DNA from: Pseudomonas putida
Lineage (GTDB): Bacteria > Pseudomonadota > Gammaproteobacteria > Pseudomonadales > Pseudomonadaceae
Length of the DNA stretch: 64,000 nucleotides
NCBI RefSeq assembly: GCF_028682395.1
Contig: NZ_JANHLC010000001.1
Location: 620,001 to 684,000, forward strand
Direction of reading: 5' to 3'
A program made the position numbers and the translations under genes. Below are positions 1 to 8,636 of the stretch, piece after piece (positions within the stretch are counted from its first letter, which is position 1; each line of letters opens with the position of its first letter). Below the pieces are notes generated by a model. The model ran no database searches and had not been told where the DNA came from. It was given only the letters and a program-made list of their open reading frames with translations.

Positions 1-264
1 CAGGGTACGGTCCATAAAGTCCGACAGGGTGGTGCCCGCAGTGCTGGTCGACAGGATCACGATCCAGTAGAGCACTGGGTTATAGCCCTTGGAAAACAGC
101 TGCAATACCAGGGTAAAGACAAACACGGCGAGCAGGATCAGCGAGCTGATGGCGTAGCCGACATTCAGGGTCATCGACAGCAGATCGCCGGCGGTTTCAC
201 CCAGGGTGGTGGCGCAGATCTTCATGATCCAGAACGCCAGGGTGATCGAGGGAAGTTTGTTCAT
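1..264 (-). CDS. DUF347/COG4705-type membrane protein (5' part only)
   Basis: The first 88 codons of a gene that continues beyond the left edge of the window. The translation begins MNKLPSITLAFWIMKICATT and continues with a GETAGD motif, a long hydrophobic span and an STSTAGTT/SDFMDRT motif. These motifs are typical of the repeated unit in DUF347 (COG4705) predicted membrane-anchored proteins, which span the inner membrane several times. The ATG at 264 is the natural start because nothing in frame extends further. Family function is unknown. Family assignment is from motif memory and is fairly confident; the full length and C-terminus cannot be seen. Confidence 0.75.
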   Translation of the reverse strand, partial: MNKLPSITLAFWIMKICATTLGETAGDLLSMTLNVGYAISSLILLAVFVFTLVLQLFSKGYNPVLYWIVILSTSTAGTTLSDFMDRTL

Positions 265-669
265 CGCGTGCAAGACTCCAGGCTTGGCATTGGCTGATTG
301 CCAGGTCATACGCCTGGCCGCCGGGAGATTGCGGGCCGATGGGTGAAAAATCGGTGAGGCACATATGAAAAATGCGTATCACTCTTATCGCCAAACCATT
401 AGCGGTATTAATGGCTGCTTAACCCCGGCGCCCTTTAATACAACAAGGTAGGCAAGAGCGGTTTGGGCAATGGCCGACTCTACCTGCAACCGTGCAGCGT
501 TCGGCGCCTACAACAACCAGCCCGACTTCAGAAATAAGCACTTTGCACGCCTAATACATCGATATATTTGATATTCATAAGCATTTATTTGCGCTTTTTT
601 ATCAAATTTATCGGCGTAGAGTTCACTCCATACCCACTGCACAACCCACTACGCACCAGGAGCCTCACC
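265..669. other. Intergenic stretch without a recognisable gene
   Basis: About 400 bases between two divergent genes. The right half (about 555-615) is AT-rich and contains TATA-like runs, so it probably carries the promoter of the downstream repeat-protein gene, but I could not fix a convincing -35/-10 pair. No hairpin, tRNA or small coding region stands out. Confidence 0.5.
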
Positions 670-1005
670 ATGAAAACCCGTCTGATTCTTGCCCTGACCC
701 TTTCCGTACTGGCTGCCAATACCTTTGCCGCCGATGGCTTCGAACGCACCCGTTCCGCAAGCTTTGCCGAGAACGGTTCGGACCGCACCGGTTCCGCCGC
801 CTTCGCCGAAGACGGCGCCAGCCGTACCCAGTCCGCAACCTTCGCTGAAGACGGCTCCGACCGCACCCACTCCGCGACCTTCGCTGAAGACGGCTCCGAC
901 CGCACCCACTCCGCGACCTTCGCTGAAGACGGTTCTGATCGCACCCAGTCTGCAACCTTTGCCGCAGACGGTTCCGATCGCACGGGGGCCAGCCACCTTG
1001 GCTAA
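670..1005 (+). CDS. Secreted protein made of seven 13-residue repeats
   Basis: A 111-residue protein with a signal peptide (residues 1-20, K3/R4 then a hydrophobic stretch, cleavage probably after NTFA). The rest is almost wholly tandem 13-residue units of the form FAEDGSDRTxSAT, starting at residue 19, so the first unit overlaps the signal-peptide end. Seven units are visible; the last ends in GASHLG. The ATG at 670 is chosen over an upstream in-frame start because it begins the signal peptide and follows an AGGAGCC ribosome-binding site. Mature protein would be acidic, rich in Ser/Thr/Asp and devoid of Cys. Related short repeat proteins occur in Pseudomonas, sometimes under the uninformative name phage infection protein; I do not know a function. 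A strong terminator follows at once, so this is a single-gene unit. Confidence 0.85.
   Translation: MKTRLILALTLSVLAANTFAADGFERTRSASFAENGSDRTGSAAFAEDGASRTQSATFAEDGSDRTHSATFAEDGSDRTHSATFAEDGSDRTQSATFAADGSDRTGASHLG
724..1002 (+). repeat. 39-bp coding tandem repeat, seven units
   Basis: Units begin at 724, 763, 802, 841, 880, 919 and 958. Units 4 (841-879) and 5 (880-918) are identical over all 39 bases, while unit 6 differs mostly at third positions, which points to recent unit duplication within an older array. The array is in frame, so unit gain or loss would change protein length without a frameshift. Confidence 0.9.
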
Positions 1006-1023
1006 CACCCTCGCCACACGCGC

Positions 1024-1050
1024 AACCCGGCTTCGGCCGGGTTTATTTTT
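1024..1050 (+). terminator. Intrinsic terminator of the repeat-protein gene
   Basis: An 8-bp perfect stem AACCCGGC/GCCGGGTT with a TTCG tetraloop is followed by a T-rich tail (TATTTTT). It lies about 20 bases after the stop codon. Confidence 0.85.
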
Positions 1051-1180
1051 GCCTGGCGCGCAGGTCAGCCTTCGCCAGCCAGCGTGCGCCTACGGTGAGC
1101 GATCGAGGTGGGGTCGCAATTGAACGAACGGACACGCAGAATAGCCGCCGTCATTTTTGATTTTTTCTGTGGAATTGTTC

Positions 1181-1810
1181 ATGTCCGACGCTATCCATTT
1201 CTACGAACCCAGCAAAGGCCACGGCCTGCCCCATGACCCGTTCAATGCCATCGTCGGCCCCCGGCCGATTGGCTGGATTTCGTCCCAGGATGCGCAAGGC
1301 CGCCTGAACCTGGCGCCCTACAGCTTCTTCAACGCGTTCAACTACATTCCGCCGATCATCGGCTTCTCCAGCGTCGGCCGCAAAGACAGCCTGAACAACA
1401 TCGAACAGACCGGCGAATTCGCCTGGAACCTGGCCACCCGGCCCCTGGCCGAAGCCATGAACCAGAGCTGTGCCGCCGTGGCGCCAGAAGTCGATGAGTT
1501 CCAGCTGGCCGGCCTGACGCCCGCCGCTTCGCGGCTCATCCAGGTGCCACGTGTGGCCGAGAGCCCGGTGTCCTTCGAATGCAAGGTCACGCAGATCATC
1601 CAGTTGCAGCGCGCCGACCAAACACTGGTGCCGAGCTGGCTCATACTCGGTGAGGTGGTAGCGGTGCATATCGCCCAGTGGCTGCTCAAGGACGGGATCT
1701 ACGATACCGCCGCTGCCGAACCCATCCTGCGCGGCGGCGGGCCAGCGGATTATTTCCAACTGGGCCCCGAAGCGCTGTTCAAGATGCACCGTCCACAGGT
1801 GGCTAAATAA
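1181..1810 (+). CDS. Flavin reductase-like domain protein
   Basis: A 209-residue cytosolic protein of the flavin reductase-like, FMN-binding split-barrel family. The N-terminal part shows the characteristic PRPIGWISSQD motif (about residue 29) and LNLAPYSFFNAF, which in this family line the FMN site. Family members reduce flavin with NAD(P)H or bind it for a partner enzyme; the substrate here cannot be read. The ATG at 1181 (MSDAIHFYEP) fits the family N-terminus better than an in-frame ATG eight codons upstream, although only a weak GGAA precedes it. The gene stands alone, and its 3' end overlaps the convergent small gene by 8 bases. Confidence 0.8.
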   Translation: MSDAIHFYEPSKGHGLPHDPFNAIVGPRPIGWISSQDAQGRLNLAPYSFFNAFNYIPPIIGFSSVGRKDSLNNIEQTGEFAWNLATRPLAEAMNQSCAAVAPEVDEFQLAGLTPAASRLIQVPRVAESPVSFECKVTQIIQLQRADQTLVPSWLILGEVVAVHIAQWLLKDGIYDTAAAEPILRGGGPADYFQLGPEALFKMHRPQVAK

Positions 1811-2042
1811 CCTGCCAGTGCAATTGGCCTTCTGCATCCACGTCGATCAGTTGCTCGAGCTTTTGTGCCGCAGCCTGATCGGCGTCATCGGCAGTCTTGA
1901 AGGTCTGGTCATCGAGTACCCGCTCGAAGCGTGGCGCGCCCCCGGCGCCCAGGGCCTTGACGGCAATGGCGGCGCTGTAGCCCCCGGTGCCCGGTATCAC
2001 GGCTGAAACTGCTTCGTAGTGTGCAAACTCTTTACGTGCCAT
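1803..2042 (-). CDS. Small conserved hypothetical protein (79 aa)
   Basis: A 79-residue soluble protein starting MARKEFAHYEAVSAV. It has a Gly-rich GTGGYSAAIAVKAL segment and an acidic C-terminal half with FKTADDADQAAAQKL. No membrane segment, signal peptide or Cys is present. It looks like a short conserved Pseudomonas protein of unknown role; I do not recognise a characterised family. Its stop overlaps the end of the convergent flavin reductase gene, and the next gene upstream is only about 45 bases away on the same strand. The protein-like composition supports it being real. Confidence 0.65.
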   Translation of the reverse strand: MARKEFAHYEAVSAVIPGTGGYSAAIAVKALGAGGAPRFERVLDDQTFKTADDADQAAAQKLEQLIDVDAEGQLHWQVI

Positions 2043-2086
2043 TTTCCACGGCTCCCGGCCAAATAATCGGCGGGCATTCTACCCCG

Positions 2087-2440
2087 TCAGCTCGCCCGTC
2101 GCTGCATCGCCACCGGGCATTGCGCCCTAGTGCCCGACTGGGCAACTTCGCGAAAAGTGTGGAAGTCCAGGCTATCGACGAGCAACTGCTGCACCAACTC
2201 GGCAAATACCGACATGGCCGGCGTGTTGAAGTAAGCGGTCATTGCCGCCTGGTCGCTCCAGAAACCACAGACCAGCCACAGCGCGGGATCGCCCTGGGAA
2301 TGCTGCAGGGAAAACTGCAGGCAACCCGGAGCCTGGCGCGAGGGTTCAAGCAGCTCGCTCAGCCGCACGCCCAATGCCTCGGAGCAGCCTGCGCGGGCAC
2401 GAATAAAAGCCATATGGCTGAAAGGAACGGGTACGGACAT
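2087..2440 (-). CDS. Antibiotic biosynthesis monooxygenase (ABM) fold protein
   Basis: A 117-residue protein resembling the ABM dimeric ferredoxin-like fold. It shows the usual order of a first strand (HMAFIRARAG), a helix with SELLEPSRQAPGCLQFSLQ, then the ALWLVCGFWSDQAAMTAYFN block in which a Trp-containing strand is followed by the AHxxxxH-like helix. Family members include heme-degrading and quinone-forming monooxygenases and many uncharacterised proteins, so the reaction cannot be assigned. The start at 2440 follows a GGGAG ribosome-binding site at good spacing; an in-frame extension upstream is Cys-rich and unlike the family. It could be cotranscribed with the small gene downstream. Confidence 0.7.
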   Translation of the reverse strand: MSVPVPFSHMAFIRARAGCSEALGVRLSELLEPSRQAPGCLQFSLQHSQGDPALWLVCGFWSDQAAMTAYFNTPAMSVFAELVQQLLVDSLDFHTFREVAQSGTRAQCPVAMQRRAS

Positions 2441-2762
2441 GTTCGGCACTCCCGTAGAGATAGACGACGGGTCCAGGCAGTAACAGGACTGACTGCGACA
2501 GCAACACAGATTAGGCATTGCGCCCAGCAGCGGTTAGTCGATTTCTCCGGGCTTCTTGCCCGATCCTGCCAGGCAGCGGCCCTGCTCCGCCTCCGTGCCT
2601 GTGGCCCGGTGATCTCAACTGGCCTGCCAAGTGCCGCTGATGCGGCCTTTTCAGCCCATGGCGGCAGGATCAGGCAAGCTTTACGCAGGATTGAGCTGGC
2701 GCGCCGGCTTGCCCAAACCTAAGCTATGCCCACTCTCACGGCCGCCAGCAAAGGGACCGCCC

Positions 2763-3692
2763 ATGCCGTCGCTCGATAGCCTGCAAGATCCCCCTGACTG
2801 CGCCCTGGAACCCCAGCGCGTCGAACTGGCCGACCTGATCGCCCGCCACACCAGTGGCGATGGCTCCTTTGCCACAGCCATCGCGCCGCTGTTTCTTAGT
2901 CGTCATGAAAGCCAACGCGACTTCGCCCCGGTGCTAGCCAACCCCGCCCTGTGCATCCTGGCCCAGGGCAGCAAGCAGGTACGCCTGGCCGACCAGTTCT
3001 TTGCCTACGACCCACTGACCTATCTGGTGGTGTCGGTCTCGATGCCCCTGAGCGGCTGCATCATGGAAGCCTCTGCGCAGCAGCCCAACCTGGCCGTACG
3101 CCTGGATATCGACCCCAACGAGATTGCCGCACTGATCGCTGAAGCCGGGCCCATGAGCGTGCCCAATCGAACCAGCGGCCGTGGCCTGTATGTGGAGCGC
3201 ATCGACCATGTGCTGCTCGACGCGGTGCTGCGCCTGGTGCGCCTACTCGACACACCGCGCGACATCGCCATGCTCGCGCCGCTGATCCGCCGGGAGATTC
3301 TCTACCGCCTGTTGCGCAGCCCCCAGGGCCATCGGCTCTATGAAATTGCCGTAGCCAACAGCCAGCCGCATCGGGTCAACCAGGCGATCAAATGGCTCAA
3401 CCGCCATTTCGAACAGCCCTTGCGCATTGATGAACTGGCGCGCGAGGTTAATCTGAGCGTGTCGACCCTGCACCATCGCTTCAAGGCCATGACCGCCATG
3501 AGCCCGTTGCAGTACCAGAAACAATTGCGCCTGCAGGAAGCCCGACGGCTGATGCTGGCCGAAGGGCTCGACGCCTGTGCAGCGGGCTACCGGGTCGGCT
3601 ATGAAAGCCCGTCCCAGTTCAGCCGCGAGTACAGCCGGCTGTTCGGTGCCCCGCCACTGCGTGATCTGGCGCGCTTGCGCTCCAATGCCTAA
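2763..3692 (+). CDS. AraC family transcriptional regulator with AraC_N domain
   Basis: A 309-residue DNA-binding regulator. Residues about 40-190 carry the AraC-type N-terminal domain (PF06719 type), seen in LCILAQGSKQVRLAD and FAYDPLTYLVVSVSMPLSG. Residues about 210-305 form the double helix-turn-helix, with the hallmark SVSTLHHRFKAMTAMSPLQYQKQLRLQ split over two helices and GYESPSQFSREYSRLFG near the end. The start at 2763 is chosen because the in-frame upstream extension has no family resemblance. It is convergent with the NAD(P)-binding reductase gene. In many Pseudomonas, regulators of this type control a nearby oxidoreductase, but that link is only inferred here. Confidence 0.85.
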   Translation: MPSLDSLQDPPDCALEPQRVELADLIARHTSGDGSFATAIAPLFLSRHESQRDFAPVLANPALCILAQGSKQVRLADQFFAYDPLTYLVVSVSMPLSGCIMEASAQQPNLAVRLDIDPNEIAALIAEAGPMSVPNRTSGRGLYVERIDHVLLDAVLRLVRLLDTPRDIAMLAPLIRREILYRLLRSPQGHRLYEIAVANSQPHRVNQAIKWLNRHFEQPLRIDELAREVNLSVSTLHHRFKAMTAMSPLQYQKQLRLQEARRLMLAEGLDACAAGYRVGYESPSQFSREYSRLFGAPPLRDLARLRSNA

Positions 3693-3731
3693 AAAAGCGC
3701 CAGCGGCGGGGTCGACGCCAAGCCTTCGGGA

Positions 3732-4346
3732 TCAGTAGCCGACGGTAAAGCGCTGGCGCGAATGCGCGGGTTTTTCCACTTCATCGAGCATGGCAATGGC
3801 GAAGTCGGCAAAGCTGATCCAGCTCCGGCCCTGTGCACTGACCAGCAGTTCATCCTTGCCCAGGCGGAACGTCCCGGTACGCGGACCTTCGACGAACTCC
3901 GCCGAGGGCGACAGGAAACTCCAGTCCAGCGCTTTTTCCTGGCGCAACGTCTCCAACCAGGTCGCCCCGGCGCTCGCTTCAGCCTTGTACTCGGCCGGGA
4001 AACCGGGACTGTCGATCACCCGGCTGCCATCCGGCAACAACAGGCTCCCCGCACCGCCCACCACCAGCAGACGCTTGACGCCCGCCCGCTTGACCGGCCC
4101 AAGCACCGCCTCGGCGTCGATCGATGCGAACTGCACCGCGCTGAGTACCACATCATGGCCGGCCAGGGCCTGCTCCAGCGCCGCAGCGTTATTGACGTCC
4201 ACATCCAGGGGCCGCACGCCAGCGCGCTGGCCAAGCTTGGACGCATGGCGGGCAATGGCGGTGACGCTGTGACCACGACGCAGAGCTTCTTCCAGCAGTT
4301 GGCTACCGACACGACCGGTGGCACCAATAATTGCGATCTTGCTCAT
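3732..4346 (-). CDS. NAD(P)-binding reductase, NmrA/SDR_a5-like
   Basis: A 204-residue atypical short-chain dehydrogenase-like protein. The N-terminal Rossmann motif GATGRVGSQLLEEAL (residue 8 onward) binds NAD(P), and the region VVGGAGSLLLPDGSRVIDSP (about residue 95) is typical of the YwnB/NmrA-like group. These proteins act as NAD(P)H-dependent reductases or as redox sensors; the substrate is unknown. The gene ends 40 bases from the AraC regulator on the other strand. The exported-protein gene lies 45 bases upstream on the same strand, so the two could form an operon divergent from the LysR gene. Confidence 0.8.
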   Translation of the reverse strand: MSKIAIIGATGRVGSQLLEEALRRGHSVTAIARHASKLGQRAGVRPLDVDVNNAAALEQALAGHDVVLSAVQFASIDAEAVLGPVKRAGVKRLLVVGGAGSLLLPDGSRVIDSPGFPAEYKAEASAGATWLETLRQEKALDWSFLSPSAEFVEGPRTGTFRLGKDELLVSAQGRSWISFADFAIAMLDEVEKPAHSRQRFTVGY

Positions 4347-4391
4347 GACATTCTCCAGACAGTGGGACAGTGATTTGAACGTTGTACAGAC

Positions 4392-4871
4392 TCACCCTTT
4401 CATTTCGCCCGTAGCGAATTTAGCGCAGAACTCCAGGGAGGACACTTCGCCCAGGTCCGGGTAACGCTTGTGCATGGCGCCGATCAGCTCGGCGACGGAA
4501 CCCGCCTTGAGCGCTTCGGTATCACAGACCGAGATGTAATGCGCAACCCCCACACCGCCGCCGAGCGCTTTAATATGGACCACAGTCGGCGCCGGCGCCA
4601 GGACCTTGGCCGCGGGAAGGGCCGTGGTCGACGTGTCCAGGCCAAAGTAGTCGTCCGGATCACCATGGCTGATACAGATAGCCACCATCTGCTGGCCATT
4701 GGCGCCTGTGACCAGCACCGAGATGAGTGGAAAAATCACCGCAGCGTTCGGGCTGTAGACCTCTGGCACAAGAGGCGCAGGCGTGGCAGCAGCCTGGCCG
4801 GCGACAACACCGACCACCGCGGCGAGCAACACGCGGCGCAAGGAAGAAAAGACGACTTTATACAGCCCCAA
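4392..4871 (-). CDS. Exported protein of unknown function
   Basis: A 159-residue protein with a likely signal peptide (residues about 1-29, Lys/Arg-rich start, hydrophobic VLLAAVVGVVAG, cleavage near AAA-TP). The mature part contains three Cys residues (in VAICISHG, SVCDTEA and LEFCAKF) and a Gly-rich KALGGGVGVAHY segment. I do not recognise the family. It sits upstream of the NAD(P)-binding reductase on the same strand and is divergent from a LysR regulator about 100 bases away. That layout is typical of a LysR-controlled target pair, but this is inference. Confidence 0.7.
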   Translation of the reverse strand: MGLYKVVFSSLRRVLLAAVVGVVAGQAAATPAPLVPEVYSPNAAVIFPLISVLVTGANGQQMVAICISHGDPDDYFGLDTSTTALPAAKVLAPAPTVVHIKALGGGVGVAHYISVCDTEALKAGSVAELIGAMHKRYPDLGEVSSLEFCAKFATGEMKG

Positions 4872-4969
4872 AGATTGGCCCGACTCAGCAATAGGCAGAG
4901 CTTAGTTGTCTGGGACGCAGCAAAAAATGCGATGCTCGGACATAGTTTGTTTCATAAAGCGAGCAAATC

Positions 4970-5890
4970 ATGGACCGTCTCACGGCAATACGCGTCTTCG
5001 TCACGGTCGTCGACCTGGGCAGCCAATCGGCGGCGGCCGACCACCTGGACCTTTCGCGCCCGGTGGTCTCGCGCTATCTGGCCGAACTCGAGGACTGGGT
5101 GGGCGCCCGCCTGCTCCACCGCACCACGCGCAAGCTCAGCCTGACCACCGCCGGGAGCGAAACCCTGCCGCGCTGCCGGCAGATGCTCGAGCTGTCCGAT
5201 GATCTGCAGGCCGCCGGCACCGTGCCCGAAGATGCTCCGCGCGGGCTGTTGCGCATCAGCGTCAGCACCTCGTTCGGCCAGGCGCAACTGGCGAGCGCTA
5301 TCACCGAGTACGTCGCGCGCTATCCGGGTGTCAGCGTCGACCTGCAAATGCTCGACCGCACGGTGAACCTGGTGGACGAGCGGATTGACCTGGCGATCCG
5401 TACCAGCAACGACCTGGACCCGAATCTGATCGCCCGCCGGCTGACCGTCTGTCGCTCGGTGATTTGCGCCTCCCCGGCCTACCTGCGTCGCTATCCGGCC
5501 CCGCAGCAAGTGGAAGAACTGGCCCGGCACAATTGCCTGACCCATTCCTACTTCGGCAAAAGCCTCTGGCATTTCGAACAGAACGGCGAACAGCTTTCGG
5601 TGCCCGTGCAGGGCAATATCAGCGCCAACGAAGCCAGTACTCTGATGCAGGCGGCCATCGCCGGGGCCGGTATCGCCATGCTGCCGACCTACCAGGCGGG
5701 CCGCTCTATCCGTAGCGGTGAGTTGGTCCGCCTGCTGCCCACAGCCGAGCCGCGCACCTTGAATATGTATGCCGTGTACGCCTCGCGCAAACATATGCCG
5801 TCGGCGCTGCGCAGCCTGCTGGACTTTCTGGTGGAGCGCTTTCCCGAGGAACCGCAGTGGGACCAGGGGCTCAATCCCACGCACGCGTAA
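4970..5890 (+). CDS. LysR family transcriptional regulator
   Basis: A 306-residue LysR-type regulator. Residues 1-60 carry the winged helix-turn-helix (MDRLTAIRVFVTVVDLGSQS, then LDLSRPVVSRYLAELEDWVG and RLLHRTTRKLSLT). Residues about 90-295 form the periplasmic-binding-protein-like effector domain with LLRISVSTSFGQ, ERIDLAIRTSNDLDPNLIARRL and AAIAGAGIAMLPTYQA. The wording of these motifs places it in the large CrgA/DmlR-like subgroup. It is divergently oriented from the exported-protein/reductase pair, so it most likely regulates that pair and itself from the shared 98-base region. Confidence 0.9.
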   Translation: MDRLTAIRVFVTVVDLGSQSAAADHLDLSRPVVSRYLAELEDWVGARLLHRTTRKLSLTTAGSETLPRCRQMLELSDDLQAAGTVPEDAPRGLLRISVSTSFGQAQLASAITEYVARYPGVSVDLQMLDRTVNLVDERIDLAIRTSNDLDPNLIARRLTVCRSVICASPAYLRRYPAPQQVEELARHNCLTHSYFGKSLWHFEQNGEQLSVPVQGNISANEASTLMQAAIAGAGIAMLPTYQAGRSIRSGELVRLLPTAEPRTLNMYAVYASRKHMPSALRSLLDFLVERFPEEPQWDQGLNPTHA

Positions 5891-5983
5891 CGGCAGATCC
5901 GGCCCGGCAGGTTGTGGTGGGTGGTCTATTCTCAAATCAGTGCCCTTGACCGGACTGATGCAGATCGACCCGAGGTAAGCGCC

Positions 5984-6157
5984 ATGACCGCCCGAACCAG
6001 AAAATGCTCCGCCATCCTGATCATCTTCGCCGCTGTCGCCCTCTACGCGACCGCCGCCTGGCGTGCCGAACAGGCCCGGCTGGAGCCACGCTTCGCCGAT
6101 GCCTGCCGCGTCGATCACTGCATCCCCCACACCGCCAGCCTGAGCGCCCTGCGCTAA
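5984..6157 (+). CDS. Small single-span membrane or exported protein (57 aa)
   Basis: A 57-residue product beginning MTARTRKCSAILIIFAAVAL. It has a basic N-terminus, one hydrophobic segment (residues about 8-24) and a polar tail with two Cys residues (DACRVDHCIP). The ATG at 5984 follows a GAGG ribosome-binding site at suitable distance. It could be a membrane-anchored small protein or a secreted peptide with a Cys pair. No family is recognised. It stands alone between the LysR gene and the pobA regulator. Confidence 0.5.
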   Translation: MTARTRKCSAILIIFAAVALYATAAWRAEQARLEPRFADACRVDHCIPHTASLSALR

Positions 6158-6273
6158 CGCTTGAATGCCGTGCAACGCGTGCGCAGCGGCGGTAGAACCG
6201 ACCTACGCGGTTACCCGGAAACACCTCGGGCGCCCCGGTTTACGCCGGCGCTCTGCGCAATTGGCGGGCGTAG

Positions 6274-7161
6274 CTACTGACGCTCGCCGTTATGCGCGCC
6301 CCGGAATGCCTTGGGCGATATCCCTTCCAAGCGCCGAAAAAACCGCGAGAAATACGCCGGGTCCGCAAACCCCAGGCTGTCGGCCAACTGGGTCACGCTC
6401 ATTTGCGTGTAGATCAGATTGCGCTTGGCTTCGAGCATCAGCCGCTGATGGATCATCTGCAAGGCCGACTGCCCCGCCAACTCGCGGCAGATGCTGTTCA
6501 AATGCGCCACCGAGATCCCGACACGGTGAGCCAGGCGCTCGACGCTGGGATGCTCGCGAAAATGTGCCTCTACCAGCGCATTGAACCGCCCCAGGTATTC
6601 GCGCCCACGCTCCGGCACCTGGCTGGCCGCCCGGCGTTGCAGTACCTGGCGCCCAACCCACACCAGCAGCACGCTGGCCAACGAACTCAGCAGCATGTCG
6701 CGGGCCGGGCGGCTGGCTGCATATTCACTCTGCACCGCCGAAAACAGGCTATTGAGATAAGCCCGATCCTTGCCTGCCGGATAGCTGGCAACCGTCTCCA
6801 GGGCATTGAGCGAACCACCCAGTTGCCTCTGCAAATGCGCCACCAGGGGGGCTGCCAGGGTCGTGACATAACCTTCGACATTTTCGGAAAAGCGAAAGCC
6901 ATGCACACACAGCGGCGGTACAACCTGGATCGCCGACTCACGCAAGCAATGCCGCTGACCTTCAATTTCCACCTCGGCCTCACCCTTGTGCAGGTACAGC
7001 AACTGGCACAGATCGGCATGGCGGTGCGGCTGGATTTCCCAGTGGTGCAGGCGGCTGCGTTTGGGGATCGTCTCACAGTGCAACAGGTCCGGCGTCGGCC
7101 ACTCCAGGCTTTCGCCATAGAGCTTGAACACCGGAACCGGAGAGGCCACAGACTTGCTCAT
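6274..7161 (-). CDS. pobR: AraC family regulator of 4-hydroxybenzoate hydroxylase (PobR/PobC type)
   Basis: A 295-residue AraC/XylS-type activator. The N-terminal half has a cupin-like effector domain (IPKRSRLHHWEIQPHRHADLC split, then LLYLHKGEAEVEIEG). The C-terminal third has the AraC helix-turn-helix pair (SVERLAHRVGISVAHLNSICRE and SLGFADPAYFSRFFRRLEGISP in part). It is divergent from pobA with a 160-base shared intergenic region, which is the classic arrangement of AraC-type pob activators in Pseudomonas and Azotobacter. The expected inducer is 4-hydroxybenzoate. I start at the ATG at 7161 (MSKSVASPVPV), since the longer in-frame form adds an atypical leader. Confidence 0.85.
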   Translation of the reverse strand: MSKSVASPVPVFKLYGESLEWPTPDLLHCETIPKRSRLHHWEIQPHRHADLCQLLYLHKGEAEVEIEGQRHCLRESAIQVVPPLCVHGFRFSENVEGYVTTLAAPLVAHLQRQLGGSLNALETVASYPAGKDRAYLNSLFSAVQSEYAASRPARDMLLSSLASVLLVWVGRQVLQRRAASQVPERGREYLGRFNALVEAHFREHPSVERLAHRVGISVAHLNSICRELAGQSALQMIHQRLMLEAKRNLIYTQMSVTQLADSLGFADPAYFSRFFRRLEGISPKAFRGAHNGERQ

Positions 7162-7167
7162 CGATAA

Positions 7168-8508
<1,341 letters not shown>

Positions 8509-8636
8509 GCACCTATCCAGTACACTGACAGGCATTCACCCCGCTCTCCAGGTGCCTACGCCTCCCCTCCAGGGAAGCCAGGCGCTGGCATTCCTGGAGC
8601 GGCGGCGTTCCCGCCACTGCCTGTAGGTTTTCTTCC

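Noticed and set aside
724..1002. A direct-repeat array that could be mistaken for a CRISPR
   Set aside because: Repeats are contiguous 39-bp units without spacers and code for a protein in one frame.
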